Shown in pieces: positions 9,001 to 16,157 of a stretch of DNA of 64,000 nucleotides (position 1 is its first letter; each line of letters opens with the position of its first letter). The stretch comes from Thermus sp. CCB_US3_UF1 (lineage in GTDB: Bacteria; Deinococcota; Deinococci; Deinococcales; Thermaceae). Location of the stretch: assembly GCF_000236585.1 (NCBI RefSeq), contig NC_017278.1, positions 992,001-1,056,000 of the forward strand, given 5' to 3'. A model generated the notes under the pieces. It was not told the DNA's origin. It saw only the letters and a list, made by a program, of their open reading frames with translations, and ran no database searches. Position numbers and translations under genes: made by a program.

Positions 9001-10198
9001 GGACCTCTTGGGCCTGGGGCCGGGCCTCGTTCTCCAGGCGGCAGACGGGGCGTAGGCGCAGGCCCAAGGCGGTGCCCAGGAGGGCGAAGACCCCCCAGAG
9101 GGGCCCGTGGAGGCTAAAGGAGGCCGTGCCCCCCAGGTAGGCCCCGATGTTGCACCCCCCGGCCAGCCTGGCCCCGTATCCCATGAGCACCCCGCCCAGG
9201 AAGACCCCCAGGTGGGTGGTCCAGGGGATCTGCCTTAGGTCCTTGAAGCGCAAGGCCCCTCCCAGGGCGGCCCCCAGGAAGGCTCCCAGGAAGAGGCCGA
9301 AGTTGGTGACGCTGGTGGCGTCCTTAAGTACACTCTCCTGGAGTTTTTCCGCAAAGGGCGGGTTGTGGAAAAGGGCCCAGTCCAGCACGGGAACCCCCAG
9401 GGCCTCGGCCAGCTTCCCTCCCCAGAGGGCGAAGGCCGCCGTTACCCCCCAGGGCCGGCCCAGGAGGAGGAGGATGAGGAGGCTGCCCAGGGCCAGGACC
9501 ACCGCGCCCCCCGCCAGGCTCCAGGGGCCGAAGAGGGGGTGGGTGGCCTCTCTGCGCAGGAGGGGTTCCACCTGGCCCCGGCGCTTTCTTTCCACCCAGG
9601 AGACGCCCAGGTAGAGGGCGGCCAAGAGGGCAAGCCAGAGGAGGAGGCCCAGGGTGGGGGAGGGGAACCAGGTGAGGGCGCTTCCCGGGGCCCAGGCCGG
9701 CAGGGCCTGCCAGAAGGGGAGGTGGTAGACCCCAAGAAGGGAGCCCACCATGAAGCCCAAAAGGACCAAGACCCCCCGGGTGTCCCCGCTGCCCGTGTGG
9801 TAAAGGGTGCCGGAGGCGCACCCGTCCCCCAGTTGCATCCCGATGCCGAAGAGGAAGGCCCCCACGGCCAGGGCCACCCCCAGGGGCACCACGAAGCCCT
9901 GGATGGGGGTTCCGAAGGCCTCCCCTTGGGCCAGGAAGGGGAAGAAGAGCAGGCTGGCCAGGGCGAAGAGGAGGAAGTGGGCCCGCATGAGGCGGCTTTC
10001 CCCGGTGAGGAGGAAGCGGCGGAAGCCCGAGGCAAAGCCGAACTTGGCGTGGAAGAGGGCCATGCCCAGGAGGACCGCCACCCAGAAGGCGAAAACAAGC
10101 CGGGGGCCGGAAGCCTGGTAAACCGCCAGGGAAAGCCCTCCCCCCAGGAGGAAGAAGGCCAGGAGGGGGAGGGGTTGGGGACGCGCCGTCCGCTCCAT
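8990..10198 (-). CDS. YeeE/YedE (TsuA-like) family transporter, probable thiosulfate uptake
   Basis: 402 residues and about ten to twelve membrane helices, two related halves. The conserved cysteine motifs of thiosulfate transporter TsuA are present: GDGCASGTLYHTGSG in the middle and AGGCNIGAYLGG near the C-terminus. TsuA relays thiosulfate across the membrane by SH-S hydrogen bonds to such cysteines. Start ATG 10198 is chosen over an in-frame site 93 bases upstream because a promoter (10206-10233) ends 7 bases before it. Substrate is inferred; other small sulfur species are possible. Confidence 0.78.
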   Translation of the reverse strand: MERTARPQPLPLLAFFLLGGGLSLAVYQASGPRLVFAFWVAVLLGMALFHAKFGFASGFRRFLLTGESRLMRAHFLLFALASLLFFPFLAQGEAFGTPIQGFVVPLGVALAVGAFLFGIGMQLGDGCASGTLYHTGSGDTRGVLVLLGFMVGSLLGVYHLPFWQALPAWAPGSALTWFPSPTLGLLLWLALLAALYLGVSWVERKRRGQVEPLLRREATHPLFGPWSLAGGAVVLALGSLLILLLLGRPWGVTAAFALWGGKLAEALGVPVLDWALFHNPPFAEKLQESVLKDATSVTNFGLFLGAFLGAALGGALRFKDLRQIPWTTHLGVFLGGVLMGYGARLAGGCNIGAYLGGTASFSLHGPLWGVFALLGTALGLRLRPVCRLENEARPQAQEVPST

Positions 10199-10205
10199 GC
10201 CCCTT

Positions 10206-10233
10206 ATGGTACCTATGAGTCCATAAAAGTCAA
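10206..10233 (-). promoter_or_regulatory. Promoter of the YeeE/YedE transporter, leaderless
   Basis: Minus strand: TTGACT (10228-10233), 16-base spacer, TACCAT (10206-10211), then 7 bases to ATG 10198. This arrangement decides the start codon, because the longer reading frame would begin upstream of the promoter. Confidence 0.6.
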
Positions 10234-10297
10234 GGGTATAGGCCGCCAAAACCCAGGGCCCCGGGGGTACCCCCAGGGCCTCGAGGCCCACCCAGGG

Positions 10298-10852
10298 CTA
10301 GAAGGCGAAGTCCTCCAGGTACCAGCGCTCGGTCTTCTTGTGCTCCTCCTTGGGGTCCATCTTCTCCGCGTGGGCCAGCATCACGATAAGCTTCCTTCCC
10401 GGGGCGATCTCCACGTCCGTGGCTTCCCCGGTTTTCAGCTTGCGGCTAAACTCCACCATCCACTTTTCCCCCTCGTAGGTGGCCATGGCGGCGAGGATGG
10501 AGTTCTTACCCCCTTCCTTGTCGTCGGTTACCGGGGCACCCGTGCGCTTGGTCTGGTACATGTCCAAGGCCACCAGCTTGCCGCCCTCCATGTAAAAGAG
10601 GTACTGGTCCCCTCCCTTCTTCTTGTCGCTTTTCTCCGCCAGGAAGCCGATTCCGATCCAGCCCTTGCTTTGGCCCTCGAGGGCCAGATACAGGGTGTCC
10701 CCCACCACGCTCCAGTACAGGGTGATCCCGCTTTTCTCGTGCTTGTAGCTCTTGGCGTACTCCCCGCCCGCGATCTTCCCGTCCACCTTGGGCGCCTGCG
10801 CCAAAGCCGCACCCAGAACCAGAACCCAAAGCCAGGCTAAGCTCCGCTTCAT
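10298..10852 (-). CDS. Secreted DOMON-domain protein (possible heme or redox protein)
   Basis: 184 residues with a clear signal peptide (MKRSLAWLWVLVLGAALAQA, cleavage about 19/20). The rest is a beta-rich DOMON-type domain: TLYWSVVGDTLYLALEGQS, KGWIGIGF, DQYLFYMEGG, WMVEFSRKL. DOMON domains in bacteria often bind b-type heme or sugars. A methionine (about residue 103) could be an axial ligand, but no ligand pair can be fixed by eye. It lies 13 bases after two paralogous membrane proteins on the same strand, so a membrane redox role is inferred. Confidence 0.68.
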   Translation of the reverse strand: MKRSLAWLWVLVLGAALAQAPKVDGKIAGGEYAKSYKHEKSGITLYWSVVGDTLYLALEGQSKGWIGIGFLAEKSDKKKGGDQYLFYMEGGKLVALDMYQTKRTGAPVTDDKEGGKNSILAAMATYEGEKWMVEFSRKLKTGEATDVEIAPGRKLIVMLAHAEKMDPKEEHKKTERWYLEDFAF

Positions 10853-10865
10853 CCTCGCACCTCCC

Positions 10866-11309
10866 TTAGTCCCTTATGGTTATCCCTACCACGAAGGCCA
10901 CGGCGCCCACGTGGGTGTGGGCCAAAGCCGCCAGTACGGGGCGGCTCCCTTCAAAGGCCTCCAAGAAGCCTTTGAGGCTCCAGAGGCTTACCTCCGCGTC
11001 CTGGGCGTTCCAGAGGAGGTGGTAGTAGGCTCCCAGGACACCCGTAACCACGCTCAGGAGCATCCAGGCCAGGAAGGGGTAGCGCACCCACCTACCCCGG
11101 TGGAAGAACATGAGGAGGGTGAGGGGAAAGCCCACCAGGGAAACGTAGAAGGGGATCCTGCTCTGCCAGCTTTCCGTCCAGTGATCCAAGACCCAGTGCT
11201 CCATGCCGTAGAAGGCAAAGCCCACCAGGGCGATGAGGAGGAAGACCGAGCGAAGGAACTCCAGAAGCCTTTCCTCCTCGGTCTGGGCTTTGATGAGGGC
11301 CTCGATCAT
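10866..11309 (-). CDS. Conserved membrane protein, paralog A of a tandem pair
   Basis: 147 residues, about four membrane segments. Shared with its neighbour: LDHWTESWQS(R/K)IPF (about 44-57), VVTGVLGAYYHLLWN (about 88-102) and GSRPVLAALAHTHVG (about 120-134). The invariant histidines in HWTESWQ, HLLWN and THxG are candidates for heme or quinol contacts, but this is a guess. I do not recognise a named family. Encoded 10 bases after paralog B and 13 bases before the DOMON gene, so the three are probably one operon. Confidence 0.6.
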   Translation of the reverse strand: MIEALIKAQTEEERLLEFLRSVFLLIALVGFAFYGMEHWVLDHWTESWQSRIPFYVSLVGFPLTLLMFFHRGRWVRYPFLAWMLLSVVTGVLGAYYHLLWNAQDAEVSLWSLKGFLEAFEGSRPVLAALAHTHVGAVAFVVGITIRD

Positions 11310-11319
11310 GCGCCACCTC

Positions 11320-11757
11320 CTACCTGGCCCGGTACAGGGCGAGGAGCCCCGTCACCCCCATATGGGTGAAGGCTAGGGCCGCCAATACTGGGCGGCTTCC
11401 CGCCATGGCCTCCATGGCCGCCTCAAACTCCCAGGCCACCTCCCCCTCAAAGTTCCAAAGCAGGTGGAAGTAGGCCCCCAGGACCCCCGTCAGCACCGAG
11501 GCCCACATGGTGAGGATGAAGGCCCAGCGCACCCAGGGCGTCTTGCGGTCAAAGAGCACCCAAAGGGTGAAGACGAAGCCAGGAACGGCCACCAAGAAGG
11601 GGATCTTGCTCTGCCAGCTCTCCGTCCAGTGGTCCAGGAGCAGGAGCTCCACCGGGTACATCACCCAGCCCACCAGGCAAAGGAGGAGCATCACCAGCCG
11701 AATAAACTCCAGGGCCCACTGGGTGGGGTTTTGCGCGCTTCTAAAGGCGGGTATCAC
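11320..11757 (-). CDS. Conserved membrane protein, paralog B of a tandem pair
   Basis: 145 residues, about four membrane segments, clearly homologous to the following gene (LDHWTESWQSKIPF, SVLTGVLGAYFHLLWN, GSRPVLAALAFTHMG). Start GTG 11757 is supported by AAGGAGGTGA just upstream, a strong ribosome binding site. It is the first gene of a three-gene set ending in a secreted DOMON protein. A possible -10 (TATGGT, minus, 11783-11788) lies upstream without a good -35. Function unknown. Confidence 0.6.
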   Translation of the reverse strand: MIPAFRSAQNPTQWALEFIRLVMLLLCLVGWVMYPVELLLLDHWTESWQSKIPFLVAVPGFVFTLWVLFDRKTPWVRWAFILTMWASVLTGVLGAYFHLLWNFEGEVAWEFEAAMEAMAGSRPVLAALAFTHMGVTGLLALYRAR

Positions 11758-11846
11758 CTCTCACCTCCTTACCCCTGCCAAGACCATAACACAGGTATCC
11801 GGGGAGGTTTGTCCCCCCTTAGGCATCGCCCTGCGCAAGGGCTGGC

Positions 11847-12722
11847 TCAGGGGCTAAGGGCAGGGGTAAGCCAGGTCTGCGCCCCCAAGGGAAGGCCCTG
11901 CTCCTTGCCCTTGGCCTCCACCATGATGTCCGCCGGGCCCGGAAGGGCCCTTAGAAGCTCCCCCCAGTCCGCTTCCGTCACCCGGAAGGCGTGGGCCCCG
12001 GGGCGTTTTCCTGGGTCTTGGCTTGCCAGGTGGACCTTGGGGCGGCCCTTCCAGGTGGGGAAGGCCGCCCTCAGGGCCTCGGATAGGGAAAGCCGCCCCG
12101 GGTTTAGGGCGTGGTGCAGGGTATCCACCACCGCCCTCACCCCTAGGGCCTCCGCCGCCTTCAAGACCTCCTCCACCCCCCAAAGCCGCTCGTCGTTTTC
12201 CAGGGCCAGGTAGCGGAGAACCTCCCTTTCCCCCCGGAGGTTTTCCACAAAGCGCCTGAGCGCTCCCTCCCGCCCCCCATACACCCCGCCCAGGTGGAGG
12301 ACCAGCACCCCGTCCTCTGCCCCCAGGAGGGAGAGGGCCCGGGCGGAGTAGCGGAGTTCAGCCAGGGAGCGCGCCACCACCTGGGGGTCTGGGCTTCCTG
12401 GGTTCACGTAGGGCCCTGGGTGGAAGGAAAGCCGCTGCCCCCTTTCCCGGGCCAGGCGGCCCAGCCGCCCTAGCTCCTCTCCGTGGGCCCTTTCCCAGTC
12501 GTAGGGAAAGGCGGGATGGGAGGCAAAGGGGATGAGGTGCTGGCCGATGCGGAAAAGGCGGAAGCCTGCCTTGGCGTTCCAGCGAAGGATGCGCTCCAGG
12601 TCCTCGAGGTTCTCCGCCACCTTGGCCCGGACCCTTTCCTCGCTGAGGGAGGCCAAGCGCAAGGTGTGGTTGGTGCTGGCCCCTAGGGTGAGGTTTTCGC
12701 AGGGGTAGCCCAGACGGATCAC
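11847..12722 (-). CDS. uvsE: UV damage endonuclease UvdE/UvsE
   Basis: 291 residues with the TIM-barrel signature of UVDE: N-terminal [59 protein letters not shown] and [12 protein letters not shown], which together supply the His/Glu/Asp metal ligands. It nicks DNA 5' of dimers and 6-4 products independent of light. Starts at GTG 12722, whose GTGA overlaps the YceI gene stop, so it is translationally coupled to that operon. With photolyase 6-8 kb away this block holds both light-dependent and dark repair of UV damage. Confidence 0.92.
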   Translation of the reverse strand: MIRLGYPCENLTLGASTNHTLRLASLSEERVRAKVAENLEDLERILRWNAKAGFRLFRIGQHLIPFASHPAFPYDWERAHGEELGRLGRLARERGQRLSFHPGPYVNPGSPDPQVVARSLAELRYSARALSLLGAEDGVLVLHLGGVYGGREGALRRFVENLRGEREVLRYLALENDERLWGVEEVLKAAEALGVRAVVDTLHHALNPGRLSLSEALRAAFPTWKGRPKVHLASQDPGKRPGAHAFRVTEADWGELLRALPGPADIMVEAKGKEQGLPLGAQTWLTPALSP

Positions 12723-13228
12723 CGGCGCACCTCAGCCTCCAGGTAGACCTCCACCTCGTCCCGCACCTCCAGGAAGAGGAAGCGGGGTCTTTCCAGGTTC
12801 CAATCGGAAAACCGGGTGCGAAACCCCCCGCGGAAGCGGTAGCCGCTGGGTTGGTCCAGAAGCTCCCCCTCCACCCGCACCCGCCGCCTCAGGCCCGCCA
12901 TCTCCAGCTCACCTTCCAGAAGGAACCGGCCTCCCTCCAGGCGGGCTCGCTGGGGGTAGAAGCAGGCCTGGGGAAACTCCTTGGCCCTAAGGATCTCCAG
13001 GGCCTTCTTGTCCCGCTCCCCGTTCCCCGAGTCCCAGGCGCGTTGCTCCAGGCATACCCGCCCGGAAGCCCTTTCCCCGTCCCACACCACCTCCCCCCGG
13101 GGGGTGGGGTTTCGCCCCTCCCAGCTGCCCAAAGGGTAGGAGCCCCGGTAGCGGGCCTCCCCCTCCACCCGGTAGGGGGCCTGGGCCAGGGCCAGGAAGG
13201 GAAGGAGGAAGGCAAGGAGCCACCTCAT
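12719..13228 (-). CDS. YceI-like periplasmic lipid-binding protein
   Basis: 169 residues with a signal peptide ([17 protein letters not shown]). The YceI fold is seen in [20 protein letters not shown] (about 67-86) and the C-terminal [15 protein letters not shown]. YceI proteins are extracytoplasmic lipocalin-like barrels; the Thermus homolog TT1927b binds a polyisoprenoid quinone. Coupled by ATGA to the flavin-reductase gene before it and by GTGA to uvsE after it. A role in carrying an isoprenoid or carotenoid is conceivable given the surroundings but not shown. Confidence 0.8.
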   Translation of the reverse strand: MRWLLAFLLPFLALAQAPYRVEGEARYRGSYPLGSWEGRNPTPRGEVVWDGERASGRVCLEQRAWDSGNGERDKKALEILRAKEFPQACFYPQRARLEGGRFLLEGELEMAGLRRRVRVEGELLDQPSGYRFRGGFRTRFSDWNLERPRFLFLEVRDEVEVYLEAEVRR

Positions 13229-13749
13229 GGCCTAAACCGCCACCTCTCCCCCAAGGTGGCGTAGTCGCGAAAGCCCAGGAAGAGGATGGGCCGTTCCTTG
13301 GCCTCCCTAAAGCCTTCGGCGTGGACCACCTCCCCCAGGAAGAGGGCGTGGTCCCCGTCCGTGGGCCACTCCGTCACCGATAGTTCGTAGACCGCCAGGG
13401 CTTTTTCCGGCACCTGGGTATGGGAAAGCCTCCGTGCCGGGCGCAAGGCCACGCCCAACCTTTGCGCCTTGTCCGCTTTCCTTCCCGAGAGGTAGCCCGC
13501 CCGCACCACCCAGGCCCGCTCCTCCCAAGGCAGAAAGCAGAGGGCGGCCTCCCCCAGTTCCCGCAGGAGGCTTAGGCTGTGGTTCTGGCGGTCCATGGCG
13601 AAGAGGAAGCGGAAGGGCGTCTTGGAAACCGGGGTCCACCAGGCCAGGGGCATGAAGTTGCGCCCCACGGCCAAAAGGGCCAGGCGCATGGGGTAGAAGA
13701 AGGCCCGGTAGGCGGTTTGGGGTTGGCCCTTAGGGGCTTGTGCGGCCAT
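13225..13749 (-). CDS. Flavin reductase-like (FMN-binding split-barrel) protein
   Basis: 174 residues. PLAWWTPVSKTPFRFLFAMDRQNHSL (about 36-61), ALCFLPWEE and DHALFLGEVVHAEG are typical of the flavin reductase/flavoredoxin family, which binds FMN and reduces flavin or passes electrons with NAD(P)H. Start ATG 13749 lies 2 bases after the SDR stop; a longer frame upstream is a shadow of the SDR. It sits between an SDR and YceI in a four-gene operon. Could serve as a redox partner for a nearby oxygenase; substrate unknown. Confidence 0.75.
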   Translation of the reverse strand: MAAQAPKGQPQTAYRAFFYPMRLALLAVGRNFMPLAWWTPVSKTPFRFLFAMDRQNHSLSLLRELGEAALCFLPWEERAWVVRAGYLSGRKADKAQRLGVALRPARRLSHTQVPEKALAVYELSVTEWPTDGDHALFLGEVVHAEGFREAKERPILFLGFRDYATLGERWRFRP

Positions 13750-13751
13750 GG

Positions 13752-14375
13752 CTAGACCTCCAGAAGCTCCGCTGGGGGTTCCTGCAGGAGGCCTTGGAGC
13801 ACCTTGGCCGCCGCCTCTTCCGGGGAGAGGGCGTGCCTCGGGGGGCCGCCCAAGGGGTCCCAAAGCCCGGTGGCCACCGCGGGGAGGCGCACCACCACCA
13901 GGTGCACCCCCTCCCGGCGGAACTCCTTACGGGCGGCCTCCACGTAGGCCTCGAGGGCCCCCTTGGCCGCGGCGTAGGCGGCAAACCCCGGCACCCGCAC
14001 GTAGGCGGGGTAGGCGCCGAAGAAGGCCGCCCGGGCCCCCGGGCGGAAGCGGGCGTGCTTAAGGGCAAGGTGGGCGGTGAGGAGGTGGGCCTGGAGGGTT
14101 TCCTCCAGGAGGTCCCTGGGGGTTTCCCGCACCGGGGCCCGGGCCCCCACCCCCACCGCGTGGAGGAGGAGGTCCACTGGGCCTGCTTCCTCCAGAAGGG
14201 CCTTGGCCTCTAGCTCGTCCGTCAGGTCTGCGGGCAGGGGCTTTCCCCCCACCTCCTCCCCCAGGGCCCGTAGGGCCTCGGCCCGCCGCCCGGAAAGGAG
14301 AAGCTCATGCCCCTTAAGGGCCCGGGCCAGGGCCCTCCCCAAGCCTCCCGTGGCGCCTAGGATCAAGACCCGCAT
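13752..14375 (-). CDS. Short-chain dehydrogenase/reductase (classical SDR)
   Basis: 207 residues with the complete SDR pattern: LGATGGLGRALARAL (TGxxxGxG, 6-20), ADLTDE, HAVGVGA in place of NNAG, and the catalytic YAAAK (about 134-138) with an upstream serine position replaced near FFGAYPAY. NAD(P)H-dependent; substrate unknown. First gene of SDR - flavin reductase - YceI - uvsE. It follows rhodopsin on the same strand but behind a UUCG-capped terminator, so some independent promoter is expected (a weak TAGGGT lies 6 bases before the ATG). Confidence 0.8.
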   Translation of the reverse strand: MRVLILGATGGLGRALARALKGHELLLSGRRAEALRALGEEVGGKPLPADLTDELEAKALLEEAGPVDLLLHAVGVGARAPVRETPRDLLEETLQAHLLTAHLALKHARFRPGARAAFFGAYPAYVRVPGFAAYAAAKGALEAYVEAARKEFRREGVHLVVVRLPAVATGLWDPLGGPPRHALSPEEAAAKVLQGLLQEPPAELLEV

Positions 14376-14416
14376 GGCCTTACCCTACCCTTGGGTCTCG
14401 CCCGGCTCTGTAGCCC

Positions 14417-14443
14417 AAAAAGACTTGGGGCCGAAGCCCCCAG
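14417..14443 (-). terminator. Intrinsic terminator after the rhodopsin gene
   Basis: On the minus strand CTGGGGGC-TTCG-GCCCCAAG forms a hairpin (14424-14443) with a UUCG loop and one mismatch, followed directly by TCTTTTT (to 14417). It lies between the rhodopsin stop (14460) and the SDR start (14375), so rhodopsin is probably monocistronic. Confidence 0.8.
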
Positions 14444-14459
14444 GCAGGCCCCGAAGGCT

Positions 14460-15242
14460 TTAGGCGGCCCTGGCCTCGGCCCCAAAACCCTCCTCTAGGC
14501 TCTTGGCCCGGGCGATGGCAAAGACCAGCAGGCCGTAGATGGGCTTGGCGATCAGGTCGGCCAGGCTGTAGCCAATCTGGATGGCCACCTCCTGGGCCGC
14601 GCCCCCGGGGAGCCAGGTACCCAGGGCGTAGGCGATGGGGTAGAAGCCCCAGGACATCAGGAGAACATACCGGGTGGCGTTTAGGAGCTCCAGCACCCTG
14701 GGGCCGAACTTGGCCTCACGGATGGCCTGGCCTAGCTCCACCCAGAGCACGTAAAGGATGTAGAAGAAGGGGATGGAGGAAAGAGCCCCCCAAAGGGTCC
14801 TGGGCCCGGCTTCGGTGTTCACCTCCCCCACGTACCCCAAGGCCAGCATGAGCACCGAGGCCACCACCAGCTTCAGGCTCAGGTTCCAGGTGCGGGCAGC
14901 GGTAAGCCCCAGGACCAGGATGAGCTCCAGGAGGAGGAGCGGTACGGTGAGGAGCCAGTCGGCGTAGCGGTAGAAGTCGTTAAAGGGCTTTCCCGTGGGC
15001 ACGTAGACCCCGTCCTGGAGCTGGTAGGCCCCGATCCAGCTTTCAAAGATCCGTAGGTAGTGGTAGCCGGCGATGAAGACGATGAGGGCCGAGAGGTAGA
15101 GGGCGATGTGGTAACGGGGGGCCACGTAGCTCCTCGCCAGGAGGAAGAAGACGAAGGCGGCCAGCATCCCAGCGATGGTTAGGGAGAGCATGTTGAAGAC
15201 CAACCAGTACTGTCCAAAGGTGAGTTCCGGCATCTCCCGCAT
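14460..15242 (-). CDS. Thermophilic rhodopsin, light-driven proton pump (xanthorhodopsin-like)
   Basis: 260 residues, seven helices. Start ATG 15242 is fixed by AAGGAGGT just upstream and gives the published numbering of Thermus thermophilic rhodopsin: proton acceptor D95, T99 and donor E106 (DTE motif of proton pumps), H61 paired with D95, and retinal Schiff-base lysine K233 in ADLIAKPIYG. At the place of bacteriorhodopsin W138 it has glycine (G152 in LWGALSS), the small residue that opens the window for a carotenoid antenna in xanthorhodopsins. Divergent from blh, which makes its retinal. Light energy would add to the proton gradient. Confidence 0.96.
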   Translation of the reverse strand: MREMPELTFGQYWLVFNMLSLTIAGMLAAFVFFLLARSYVAPRYHIALYLSALIVFIAGYHYLRIFESWIGAYQLQDGVYVPTGKPFNDFYRYADWLLTVPLLLLELILVLGLTAARTWNLSLKLVVASVLMLALGYVGEVNTEAGPRTLWGALSSIPFFYILYVLWVELGQAIREAKFGPRVLELLNATRYVLLMSWGFYPIAYALGTWLPGGAAQEVAIQIGYSLADLIAKPIYGLLVFAIARAKSLEEGFGAEARAA

Positions 15243-15296
15243 GGGTACCTCCTTAGGGGCCTGCCTGGGCCGTAGGCCAACTCCATTGGAAACCTT

Positions 15297-15325
15297 AAGG
15301 TACACTGAAACCTTTACTTAGACAA
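15297..15325 (-). promoter_or_regulatory. Putative rhodopsin promoter
   Basis: Minus strand TTGTCT (15320-15325), 17-base spacer, TACCTT (15297-15302), leader of about 50 bases to ATG 15242 with a strong AAGGAGGT ribosome site. The -35 lies within the putative CarH operator. Confidence 0.5.
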
Positions 15326-15335
15326 CACTTGTACA
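15321..15335. promoter_or_regulatory. Putative CarH operator between rhodopsin and blh
   Basis: GACAACACTTGTACA differs at only two of 15 positions from GACAAAACTTGTTCA at the carH promoter. It overlaps the -35 elements of both divergent promoters here, so bound CarH would block both. AT-rich matches of this length are unlikely by chance in DNA this GC-rich. Binding itself is inferred. Confidence 0.55.
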
Positions 15336-15358
15336 TAAAGCATACGCACCGCTACAAA
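15329..15358 (+). promoter_or_regulatory. Putative blh promoter
   Basis: TTGTAC (15329-15334), 18-base spacer, TACAAA (15353-15358), about 25 bases of leader before ATG 15390. No clear Shine-Dalgarno precedes the start. The -35 overlaps the putative CarH operator. Confidence 0.4.
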
Positions 15359-15389
15359 TGGGGATAACGGGGAAACAAAGCATGAGATT

Positions 15390-16157
15390 ATGCTGAGTGT
15401 GTACCTTCTCCCCTTGGCCCTCCTTCCCGAGAGCTGGGGGCAAGCCCTCCTCCTGCTTTCGGCCTTGGTTTTAGGGCTTCCCCATGGGGCTGCGGACCTC
15501 CTGGTGGCCCGGAGGCTAGGCTGGCCCCTGGCCCCTTTCCTTGGGGCCTACCTCCTCCTGGCCGCCCTCCCCCTGGCCCTTCTCCTCGCACACCCTCCCT
15601 TGGGCCTCCTAGGCTTCCTCCTCCTTGCCCTTTTGCACTGGGGCCGGGTGGAGGGAAAGGGCTTTCTCGGTTACCTGCGGGCGGGCACGGTCCTCCTTTT
15701 CCCCTTCCTTTTCCACGGCGAGGCCATCGCTCCTTTCCTGAAGGCCTTTGCCCAAGGGTTTGCCCTTCCTCCTGGGGTGGCCTTCGCCCTATGGCTTGGC
15801 CTTCTCCTACTGGCCCTTCGGGAGCGCCATTCCTTGAGGCTTTGGGGGGATACCTTGGCCCTGGCCCTCCTGGCCTTTGTGGCCCACCCCTATGCGGCCT
15901 TGGCGGGTTACTTCCTCCTGCAGCACAGCCTGGATAGCCTGCGCCTCGTGGGCGTGCGGGACCGGGAGTGGCTTGGCGTTTACGCCGCTACCTTGGCCGC
16001 CCTGGTCCTGGCCTTACTTCTCTACCCCCATTTCCAGGACCCCCTGGCCGCCTACATGGCCCTCCTCTTCGCCCTCACCCTGCCCCACGCCCTAACCCTC
16101 GAGGCCTGGCTGAGGCGGCCTCCGCTTCCCGGGCGATGGCCCGCGCCAGGTCGCTGA
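15390..16157 (+). CDS. blh: Brp/Blh-type beta-carotene 15,15'-dioxygenase
   Basis: 255 residues, about seven membrane helices. Conserved histidines for the non-heme iron: GLPHGAADLL (about 29-38), LHWGR, FHGEA, LQHSLDSLR (about 175-183) and LPHALTLE near the C-terminus. It cleaves beta-carotene, made by the crt genes 11 kb away, into two retinals for the adjacent rhodopsin. Divergent from the rhodopsin gene across 147 bases that carry a putative shared CarH operator. The last 83 bases overlap the opposing DUF2867 gene. Confidence 0.93.
   Translation: MLSVYLLPLALLPESWGQALLLLSALVLGLPHGAADLLVARRLGWPLAPFLGAYLLLAALPLALLLAHPPLGLLGFLLLALLHWGRVEGKGFLGYLRAGTVLLFPFLFHGEAIAPFLKAFAQGFALPPGVAFALWLGLLLLALRERHSLRLWGDTLALALLAFVAHPYAALAGYFLLQHSLDSLRLVGVRDREWLGVYAATLAALVLALLLYPHFQDPLAAYMALLFALTLPHALTLEAWLRRPPLPGRWPAPGR

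Noticed and set aside
9365-10840. 491-residue plus-strand frame opposite the YeeE and DOMON genes
   Set aside because: Composition is Gly/Pro/Glu-rich without motifs, and the opposite strand has clear transporter and DOMON signatures.
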